From Bacteroidota bacterium (GTDB lineage Bacteria; Bacteroidota; Bacteroidia; Chitinophagales; Saprospiraceae): DNA of 64,000 nt. The stretch covers positions 1 to 64,000 of the forward strand of contig WGNL01000014.1 of the NCBI GenBank assembly GCA_016124585.1. The letters run 5' to 3'. Position numbers and translations under genes: made by a program. The number at the start of each line of letters is the position of its first letter. Position 1 is the stretch's first letter. Below are positions 43,038 through 51,500 of the stretch, piece by piece. The notes beneath the pieces were generated by a model. The model had not been told where the DNA came from. It searched no databases and saw only the letters and a program-made list of their open reading frames with translations.

Positions 43038-43223
43038 ATGCAGGAGGTGGCCTTTCATCATGAGCAGATGGCCTTGCTCGTTGAGCTAAGGGCTTTGCTC
43101 AACGAGCAAACGGCCTCTCTTGACGAGCTGACGGCTTTGCTCAACGAGCTGATGCATTGTCTCGTTGAGCAAACAGTTTATCTCAACGAGTTGATGGCTT
43201 CCCTCAACGAGCAAGGTGCTTAA
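43038..43223 (+). CDS. Small coiled-coil ORF made of 21-bp repeats (may not be expressed)
   Basis: The product is about 61 residues. After a short leader (MQEVAFHHEQMAL) it consists of seven-residue units of the form L-(V/N/D)-E-(L/Q)-x-x-x, an ideal leucine heptad for a coiled coil. The frame stops at TAA (43221-43223), but two more repeat units continue in the same frame (LVEQARLLNEHLFF). Whether the frame is a real microprotein or a by-product of a DNA-level repeat is open. The start could also be a GTG at 43020 or the ATG at 43068. Confidence 0.35.
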   Translation: MQEVAFHHEQMALLVELRALLNEQTASLDELTALLNELMHCLVEQTVYLNELMASLNEQGA

Positions 43224-43262
43224 CTCGTCGAGCAAGCCCGTTTGCTCAACGAGCACCTGTTT
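43074..43262 (+). repeat. Nine-unit 21-bp tandem repeat
   Basis: Nine consecutive 21-bp units share the core CTC-NNN-GAG. The middle triplet is mostly AAC or GTT, which makes the units reverse complements of each other (GCTCAACGAGC and GCTCGTTGAGC). A period of 21 bp is two helical turns of DNA and also seven codons. The last two units lie past the stop of the overlapping reading frame. Confidence 0.85.
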
Positions 43263-43319
43263 TTTTAAAGCGAATGCTTGTATTTAATCACAATATTCAT
43301 TCATAAATACCTTTACATC

Positions 43320-43937
43320 ATGGCAAAAATCAAAAAATTGTCCATCAAACTTCCAAAGGAAAATGCCAGTGTCGCCAGCGTGATAAGCTACTGCGATAAC
43401 GTGGAAACTGGTATGGCCGACAATGCCGACACTTTCCCTGACCCTGTGCCTACACTGGCGCTTTTTACAGCTGCACTCGTGGCGCTGAAAGCATCTGTGC
43501 CATCGAGAGATGAAAAGAACACGACGAACACCAAGTTGATGCAAAAAAATAAAAAGGATATCATCAACAATTTCCTGAAGCCGTGGGCTGACTATGTGCT
43601 ATTGGTGGCCAATGGTGACCGCTACACGGCTGGCTTGAGCGGATTTGTGTTGAACGTGGAAGATACCATGGAGCATGACCCTTCTGCCTTCACTGCTACC
43701 TTTAAGGGCGTAGGCCCCGATGGAGGTCAGGCCATCGTGGAAATCAACCAGCGGGCGGGCAATGCCCTTTTCATTGTGGAGCTGAAAGTGGGCGACCAAT
43801 GGGAGATGATTGATGCATTCAATACCTTGAAATTTGTGGTGGAGGGGCTGCCCAGCGGTGAGTCCACCCTGCGCATCACTGGCAAAAAAGGCGTAAAGAA
43901 AAGCCCTAAAATAATATTGTCAGTACGTGCTTCTTGA
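43320..43937 (+). CDS. Hypothetical protein, 205 residues
   Basis: The ATG at 43320 is chosen since it begins a charged N-terminus (MAKIKKLSIKLPKENASV); an upstream start at 43278 would add 14 hydrophobic residues. The N-terminal 90 residues look helical (KNKKDIINNFLKPWADYVLLVANGD). The C-terminal 95 form a beta-sandwich with fibronectin type III character (FTATFKGVGPDGGQAIVEINQRAG ... FVVEGLPSGESTLRITGKKGVKKSPKIILSVRAS). Proteins of this build occur in Bacteroidota without a known function. No signal peptide. TACCTTTA just before the start may be a -7 box. Confidence 0.7.
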   Translation: MAKIKKLSIKLPKENASVASVISYCDNVETGMADNADTFPDPVPTLALFTAALVALKASVPSRDEKNTTNTKLMQKNKKDIINNFLKPWADYVLLVANGDRYTAGLSGFVLNVEDTMEHDPSAFTATFKGVGPDGGQAIVEINQRAGNALFIVELKVGDQWEMIDAFNTLKFVVEGLPSGESTLRITGKKGVKKSPKIILSVRAS

Positions 43938-43959
43938 TGACCTAGATTGATGATGCACC

Positions 43960-44053
43960 ATTACATGGTTGTTGATATGGTTTTGGAAAAGGTGTTGCGA
44001 ACGGCAGTCAATTGCCCATTAACCAACCGTATCATATCAACAATCATGTAACC
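43960..44053. repeat. Long imperfect intergenic hairpin
   Basis: The stretch 43960-43986 (ATTACATGGTTGTTGATATGG ...) is an imperfect inverted copy of 44021-44053 (... CATATCAACAATCATGTAA). The arms are about 25-30 bp with a 34-bp loop. There is no other gene-like feature in 43938-44242. Confidence 0.7.
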
Positions 44054-44242
44054 AACAATCGCCAATCAAAGCAACCCCCTGGCACTAAATTGAGAAAGAG
44101 CAGCCCCGGCACGCTCAAATAAATCTCCGCTTTTGCAATTTCCCGACACACGCATTTCCTTCCTACAGTTAAACTTTTTCCCTATGTTTAACCCCAAATT
44201 CACACAACTATTTTTTAACGGTTACATCCAATATTTCCCAAC

Positions 44243-47200
44243 ATGAGAAAAACATTACTTTCCTGCTTGCTGGCATTCAGTTCTTTGTTGGCCAGTGCCC
44301 AACTCAACATGACCCTCCTCGACCAAATTGACTATACCCCCAACAACAACGATGTATGGGGCTGGGTAAGCCCGGTGGATGGCAAGGAGTACGCCCTTGT
44401 CGGCCTTGTCACTGGCCTCTCCATCGTGGATGTGAGCGTGCCGACAAACATCCAAGAAGTGCAGTTCATCCCCGGTCCTAGCTCCACTTGGCGAGACATC
44501 AAGACTTGGGGCAATTTTGCCTATGTGGTCAATGAGAGTAGCGGCGGCGTGCTGGTGGTAGACCTCAGCGGTGCCCCAAGCAATATCACTTGGACCAACT
44601 GGACGCCGAATATCCCCGGCCTCGGAACCCTCAACAAATGCCATAACCTGTACATAGACGAGTTTGGTTTTTGTTACCTCGCTGGCTGCAATATCAACTC
44701 AGGGGGCATCGTCATCGCCAATGTTTTTACCAATCCTAGTACCCCATTTTATGTGGGCCAAGGCCCAGCGGTGTACTCCCACGATGTTTATGCCCGTGAC
44801 AACAAGATGTACTGCTCGGAGATTTATGGAGGCAACATGACCATTTACGATGTCACCAATAAAATGAGCCCCATACAATTGGGCCAGCAGCATACGCCGT
44901 TTGCCTTTACCCACAATATCTGGTTGAGCGATGATAGCAGCGTGGCCTTCACCACCGACGAAAAGCAGAATGCCCCGGTCACGGCCTACGATATTTCCGA
45001 CCTCGACAATATCGTGGAGCTTGACCAATTCAGGCCACTATCCACGGTTGGGCAAGGCGTCATCCCGCACAACGTCCATGTCTGGAACGATTGGCTCATC
45101 GTCTCCTACTACACCAGCGGCGGCATAATTGTGGATGCTTCCCGACCGGACAACCTCATCGAAGTGGGCAATTTTGACACTTTCTTTGGGGCAAATGCGG
45201 GCTTCAACGGTGTATGGGGCGCCTATCCTTTTTTGCCTTCCGGCAACGTGCTGCTCACCGACATCAGCACGGGGCTGTATGTCTGTGGCGTCAATTACGT
45301 GCGAGCCTGCTGGCTGGAGGGCAAGGTCACGGATGCCATTTCCGGTGCGGCCATTTCGAGCGCCGATGTTCATATCGAAAGTAGCCAAGCAAACGTGAGC
45401 AAGACCGACTTGTTGGGCAATTACAAGACCGGGCAGGCCATTCCCGGCGATTTTGATGTGACGGTTTCCGCACCCGGCTATTTCACGAAAACCGTGCAGG
45501 CTACGCTCCAAAATGGTGTTTTGACCATCCTCGATGTGGCACTGGAACCATTGGTTATCAATCCTTTTCCCGCTTTTACCTACACATCGCCAACTTCTGG
45601 CTGTGCGCCAGTGCCAGTTGATTTCTTTGAAAACACAGGGGTGGTCGCTTCATGGGCCTGGACTTTTGAAGGTGGTACGCCTGCTACTTCCACCGAGCAG
45701 TTCCCTAGCGTGAATTTTACCGAACCCGGTACGCACAGCGTCAGCCTACAAGTGGTGACAGAAGGTGGTAACACCTACGACCTGGCCGCTACTGACCTTG
45801 TCATTGTGGCACCGTCGCCGGTGGCTTCGTTCAGCAGTAGCGTGGATAGTTTCACCGTTAGTTTCACCAACAGCTCTACCGATTACAACAATCTACAATG
45901 GGATTTTGGCGATGGCAACACCAGCACTGCCACTGACCCGCAGCACAACTACCACCAAGAAGGCACTTATACCGTCACGCTGACCATCTTCGGCGACTGT
46001 GGCGTGGAATCAACCACGCAGGACGTGACCATCGGGCCTTTTGTGCCGGTAGCAAATTTTACGGCAGACATCCAGTCAGGCTGTGCGCCGCAGACAGTTA
46101 CCTTCACCGACCTTAGTACCAACAATCCGACAAGCTGGGAATGGACCTTTAGCGGAGGTGTCCCTTCTACCTCCACCGAGCAAAATCCGACGGTATTTTT
46201 TATGGATGCAGGCTACCATGATGTGCAGTTGGTGGCGACAAATGCCGCTGGTAGCGACGAGCTGTTTCTCTTTGATTATGTAACACTTGATGAAATCCCA
46301 GTGGCTGGGTTTATGCCCGTTATCAATGGTCCAGAGATTCAATTCATAAATGTTCCGATAACAAATGACACAAATTATAGCTGGGATTTCGGTGATGGTG
46401 GTACTTCCGACGAGGCATTCCCCGTCCACATTTATGCCGCACCTGGCAATTATACCGTGATATTGACCGTCGATAATGATTGTGGCAATGGTTCATATTC
46501 CGAAGAAATAACCATTGCTGATTTTCTGCCAGCTGCTGCATTTACCACGGATATAAGTACAGGTTGTGCGCCCTTGACGGTAGCATATTCCGACCAATCG
46601 ACCGGGCAGCCAATAGCATGGACTTGGGCTTTTCCGGGCGGCAATCCAGTTACTTCCTTTGAGCAAAACATCATGGTGACCTACGATGTGCCAGGCACTT
46701 ATGGGGCAGCCTTGACTGTTGAAAATGTTTGGGGGAGCACGCAAATCAATCAACCTGATTTAATTACTGTCAATACAATACCCACGGCAGGCTTTGATTT
46801 TAGCATAAATGGATTGGATGTTTCATTTACCAATAATTCGGACAATGCGACCACATATGAGTGGGCATTTAATGATGGCACAGGCAGTACCAGCACAGAA
46901 ACCGACCCGGTTTATACGTTTGCAAATAGTGGAACTTATGAGGTGGTATTAAATGCTACCAATGAATGCGGCACGACTACTTATATGGCCAACGTGACAA
47001 TCGGGGCGATTGTCATAGCGCCTACCGCTGCATTTACACTGGACCAAACGGAAGGTTGCGTTCCTTTTGAAGTCCAATACACAGATGAATCGGCTGACGG
47101 GCCAACAACATGGGCATGGGAGTTCCCTGGTGGCGATCCGGCTACTTCTACGGAGCAAAACCCAACCGTGACCTACGCAGCACCGGGTACTTACAGTGCT

Positions 47201-48259
47201 ACGCTGACCGTCAGCAATTCGGCAGGTACGAGCGAAACTACCCAGACGGACATCGTTACCGTTAATCCTTCCCCGTTTGCAGGTTTTTTGGTTTCGGTAA
47301 ACGAGCTGGATGCCATGTTTTCGAATATTTCCCAAAATGCCACCAGTTATAGTTGGGATTTTGGTGACGGTAATTCCAGTGTGGAGCTTTCGCCTACTCA
47401 CAGTTACGCCGCTAATGGCGTTTACACGGCCATCTTGACTGCTACCAATGACTGTGGCAGCTCAACTTTTGAACAAGAAGTGGTGATAGCCTTGTCAGCC
47501 CCTGCTGCAGATTTTACAGCCAGCCAATCGCAAGGTTGCGTGCCGTTTGAGGTGACATTTGCCGACCAATCGGCAGGTACGGTGGAAAGCTGGTCATGGG
47601 GATTTCAAGGTGGTAGCCCTGCTACTTCTACGGAACAAAACCCCACTGTGATTTATGATATGCCAGGTACTTATTCAGTGGCTTTGACCGTGACAGGACC
47701 TGGCGGCAGCACCACAAAAAATGTATTGGACGCCATCGTCGTAGAAGATGTGCCAGTGGCATTATTCGACTATTCTTATACTCCTTTTGCCGAACCGCTC
47801 GTAGAATTCACAAATACCTCACAGGGCGCTACTTCCTATGTTTGGGATTTTGGGGATGGAACCAATAGTACTGAGGTAGAACCAATCCATACCTACAGCA
47901 ATTATGGCACTTATGATGTAGTATTGATAGCATTAAATAATTGTGGTGATGATATTTTTACCTACAATATTTTTCTAAATGCCGCCGTGGAGGAGGCTGG
48001 CCAATTTGGATATACTCTTGATGCAGCTCCCAACCCTTTCAGCAATGAGCTTCGAATAAATTATGAGCTTAAAAACAGCTTTGCAAAAGCCAGCATCATA
48101 GCAAACGATGTGCTTGGAAGGATAGTTGGGGAAGTTCCAGTGCAAACGCCGTCTGGTTCGCTTGAACTGGGCAGTGTTTTTAAAGAAGCTGGTGTCTATT
48201 TTGTCCGTTTAATAGTGGATGGTCAAGTTGGCAAGGCCATGCGAGTGGTAAAGTTTTAG
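44243..48259 (+). CDS. Choice-of-anchor-B surface protein with ten PKD domains and T9SS sorting domain
   Basis: The product has 1338 residues with a signal peptide (MRKTLLSCLLAFSSLLASAQ). A choice-of-anchor-B / LVIVD-type beta-propeller-like domain covers about 20-355 (EYALVGLVTGLSIVDVSVP, WGNFAYVVNESSGGVLVVDLS). A carboxypeptidase regulatory-like domain follows (about 358-435). Ten PKD-type domains run from about 440 to 1250 in five alternating pairs: type A begins with GC(A/V)P and has STEQNP, and type B has WDFGDG. The last 85 residues are a T9SS sorting domain (LDAAPNPFSNELRINYEL ... GKAMRVVKF). Role: a secreted or surface adhesive protein (inference). Confidence 0.88.
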   Translation: MRKTLLSCLLAFSSLLASAQLNMTLLDQIDYTPNNNDVWGWVSPVDGKEYALVGLVTGLSIVDVSVPTNIQEVQFIPGPSSTWRDIKTWGNFAYVVNESSGGVLVVDLSGAPSNITWTNWTPNIPGLGTLNKCHNLYIDEFGFCYLAGCNINSGGIVIANVFTNPSTPFYVGQGPAVYSHDVYARDNKMYCSEIYGGNMTIYDVTNKMSPIQLGQQHTPFAFTHNIWLSDDSSVAFTTDEKQNAPVTAYDISDLDNIVELDQFRPLSTVGQGVIPHNVHVWNDWLIVSYYTSGGIIVDASRPDNLIEVGNFDTFFGANAGFNGVWGAYPFLPSGNVLLTDISTGLYVCGVNYVRACWLEGKVTDAISGAAISSADVHIESSQANVSKTDLLGNYKTGQAIPGDFDVTVSAPGYFTKTVQATLQNGVLTILDVALEPLVINPFPAFTYTSPTSGCAPVPVDFFENTGVVASWAWTFEGGTPATSTEQFPSVNFTEPGTHSVSLQVVTEGGNTYDLAATDLVIVAPSPVASFSSSVDSFTVSFTNSSTDYNNLQWDFGDGNTSTATDPQHNYHQEGTYTVTLTIFGDCGVESTTQDVTIGPFVPVANFTADIQSGCAPQTVTFTDLSTNNPTSWEWTFSGGVPSTSTEQNPTVFFMDAGYHDVQLVATNAAGSDELFLFDYVTLDEIPVAGFMPVINGPEIQFINVPITNDTNYSWDFGDGGTSDEAFPVHIYAAPGNYTVILTVDNDCGNGSYSEEITIADFLPAAAFTTDISTGCAPLTVAYSDQSTGQPIAWTWAFPGGNPVTSFEQNIMVTYDVPGTYGAALTVENVWGSTQINQPDLITVNTIPTAGFDFSINGLDVSFTNNSDNATTYEWAFNDGTGSTSTETDPVYTFANSGTYEVVLNATNECGTTTYMANVTIGAIVIAPTAAFTLDQTEGCVPFEVQYTDESADGPTTWAWEFPGGDPATSTEQNPTVTYAAPGTYSATLTVSNSAGTSETTQTDIVTVNPSPFAGFLVSVNELDAMFSNISQNATSYSWDFGDGNSSVELSPTHSYAANGVYTAILTATNDCGSSTFEQEVVIALSAPAADFTASQSQGCVPFEVTFADQSAGTVESWSWGFQGGSPATSTEQNPTVIYDMPGTYSVALTVTGPGGSTTKNVLDAIVVEDVPVALFDYSYTPFAEPLVEFTNTSQGATSYVWDFGDGTNSTEVEPIHTYSNYGTYDVVLIALNNCGDDIFTYNIFLNAAVEEAGQFGYTLDAAPNPFSNELRINYELKNSFAKASIIANDVLGRIVGEVPVQTPSGSLELGSVFKEAGVYFVRLIVDGQVGKAMRVVKF

Positions 48260-48596
48260 TCTTTTGATAAGGATGCCATGTTGTTTCAGGAAATGATGCA
48301 AATGGCATCCATGTTATTTTAGGGTTGATTATGATATAGCCAGTTGTTTGTTGTTTTAACGTTAGTTGTGGCAATAAATCCCTGGAAGTCAAGTTGTAGA
48401 GCTTGGATATTTTTGGAAAGATGTAATAAAATAACGCCCATATAGGGCAAAGATGGTGTATCTCAAATTAATTAAAGGCGTTTTAGGTAAAACCTAAAAC
48501 GCCTTTAATATTGCTAAAAAATAGGCGAAGGCTTGAATGCCTTCGCCAGTGAGAGGAACAAATCAATAAACATAAAATTATAGGCGATAATGGGGG
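48260..48596. terminator. Convergent intergenic region with three hairpins
   Basis: First, GGATGCCAT (48271-48279) pairs with ATGGCATCC (48302-48310), followed by TTATTTT; it can end the PKD-protein gene. Second, an 18-bp perfect stem (48471-48488 with 48492-48509, loop AAA) based on AAAGGCGTTTTAGGT. Third, GGCGAAGGC (48524-48532) pairs with GCCTTCGCC (48539-48547) and is followed on the minus strand by TATTTTTTAG; it is a good terminator for the leftward 1643-residue protein gene. Confidence 0.75.
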
Positions 48597-51500
48597 TCAA
48601 GGTAGAATTTCATTGACAATAAAATTAGCATAGAAAGAACTGTTGGCTGGGTGCGACAGCACCGTGTTGATTAATATCGTAGACCTATCGTTGTTAGGGC
48701 CTTGATAGATGATGGAACCATCAAGGTTGGTATCTTCTGTTTCATAGCTTTCCAAAATATAATTAGCGAGATAACCGGTATTGCCTGGTGCAACAATTAT
48801 CTTGACAAAAAGAGGGCTTATGTCATTCTGAGGGCCTTGATAGATGACAATCCCATCCGAATTAAGGTCGCCTGCCCATAGGGCGGTATTATCGTCTAAA
48901 GCTTTGCATGCCCATTCTCCAATCCCATATATTTCAGTATTGACTGATGATAAGTCAATAAATGGTGGCGCTTGAGCAGATAAAAAGTATGGGGTATTGG
49001 TCATTATTCCTAAATGATTGCGATGCCTTACGGCAACGAAGTAGTCGTTTTCAATAAGACCTAGTATGGTAATTATTGAATCGCCATTTGCGTTTACTAC
49101 TTGGCCATTTCTTTTGACAATTGCTGATTGGGTAGCCAAAACTTCTTGAGAGTTTTCATTATTTCTTATTTCAATAAATACCCAATCTACCACTGCATTT
49201 TCCCCTTCAATATCTTTCATGCCATTTTTCATGATTTCATCCCCACCATATCCAACTTGAAAAAAGTTTGGTACATCGGTATATGGCTCATTGTCCGGTA
49301 TAAGCCCTTTTTTGCGAAGGTCATCTCGCATCAGTCCACTATTGCCGCCTTGCAAGAGTGCCCCCGATAGTAAAACTTTCAACTTAAACGAAACACCATC
49401 ACAGGTGTCCACTCTATGGTATGTCCTACTATTTCCGCACTGGTCGTTTAAGCTCCATTGGTGATTAACTATAATAATTCCATTTGAGTCTTGAGGTATT
49501 GCCGTATGTGAGATGGGCACATATTCGTCGCAATTGTCCCAGCCAGTGATGTGTGGGTCAGTAGGAAGTTCACAAGCTTGGCCAACTGGCGTAGGCAGAC
49601 TGCCTTCCACCACAACATATGATATTTGTTCTGGCGCATGCACACCATCTTGATAATCCCATTCATCCAATTGGATTTCAAAGGTGTGGGGATTTAAATT
49701 CCTTATCCTCACGGTCACAGGTGTGAAGTCATTATTGGATATCGTGCCAGCTACCACGACCGGATTGACATATTTGTTTCTTAAATTAACAGTAACCCAT
49801 TGCTGGTCGGTTTGTACAGTTCCAGTTTCACCAAAAATCAACCCATCTGCATCTTTAATATTTTTGTTATTGGGCAAAACCAAAAATCCGACTGTTTCAC
49901 TTGTATGAGCTACTTCTAGATCTTTGGAGGTTTCTTCTTGCAGCATGATTTGCATAGAACCTAATTGTATAGCTTGGCTTCGGATGCCAACTGGATCGGT
50001 GCTAGCAGTGGTTTGTAAAGATGAAATAATAATAGGTGTAGCTGCATAATTCTGTAAAAAAGCTGCCGTTGACCATATATCATTGGCGGTATTTGTAAAA
50101 GAAGCTTCCCAATTTATTTCATCAGCAATTACGCCAGATTCAATAGCAATCCAAGCAACTTTTTCGCCAGCATGAGTACCGTTCGATAATTCTTCTTCTT
50201 TCAACTTTAATTGAAATGAGTATTTATCGATATTGCGTTGCTGAACTACCACTGCTGCCGAGTCCTCTTTTGAAACCACTTGTGAAAAAACAATAGGGAT
50301 ACTTTCAAATGATGAACAGAAAACCACTCGTTTCCAACAGTCTGATGTCAATTCTGATATTCCTGCTATCATTTTTTTTCCATTTGGCAGGGTGTAAACA
50401 TGGAAAATATCGGGTGCGACATGGTCTTCTACTGTAATTACCTGTGTTCTTGAGTCTGAATTTTCGCAATGGTCTGTTGCTGTCCATGTTCTGTTTAATT
50501 GAAAGGTGTTGCAAGCAGCACCTGTTGGTTCTGCAATTGTTTCATCAAGTGAGATGTAAATAACTGGGCAGTTGTCGGATGCATGAAGTTGAAGTGGGGT
50601 GGGCGGATAATCATCACATTGCATGGTGAGGTCCGCAGGGAAATTTTGAAGTGTAGGTGGCATATTATCATTCATCGACAACACCACAGTTCCTATGCTA
50701 CAGCAGTCTCCATTATTGCCGTTGCATACTCTATAGGTAAACTGGTCTGTTCCACAGAAATAGTTTTGCGCAGTATATTGGAAACTACCGTTCTGCGTGA
50801 TGGTCGCAATCCCATGGGCTGGATTGGACATGATACTGAAAAATGGGCTGACAAGGTTGTTATCATTTAGTTTTACAGAGCCTGAATAAAGCAGCGTTGG
50901 GCATGCCAACTGGAAAGTATCATTGCCTACAATTGGTACACCTAGCAGATAGCATTGCGGGTCAACACAGTCTACTAGTCCATTGCCATCTGCATCAATA
51001 TAATCTGGACTGCCGCAACATTTGTCATAGCAGTCAGGAATGCCATCTCCATCAATATCACTGCGGATAAATGCACCATATATTTTTAAATTGGAAAGCA
51101 CATTGACCAATCCTGATACCGTAAATTTAACTTCATCAAAATCCAGCATGGTAGGAAATGATACATATCCTTTATTAGAGCCGTCAATTAATAAATTCAC
51201 TTTTATGACTCCACTATTGCCTACATAATCCTCTTGCTGAACACCACCCAGAAATGTGGTAATCCTAATGCCTTGCAAGACATTTACATCTAATAAATCC
51301 GAACCACCGGACACAATAAATCCAGCGTCATTTCCTGCTGAAATTACCTTTGCAGATTTTACTGCTACCGAGCCCTCTGCTCCAACACCTACAGTTAAAT
51401 TGATAGTAGTATAGGTATTTAAGTCATTGTCAATCAGGTTGCCAATTTCATCAATATTGCACAAAACACAGGCTAATCCACTTAAGCCAGTTTTATTATA

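Noticed and set aside
43074-43262. A CRISPR array
   Set aside because: The units are contiguous 21-mers with no unique spacers, and no cas genes are present.
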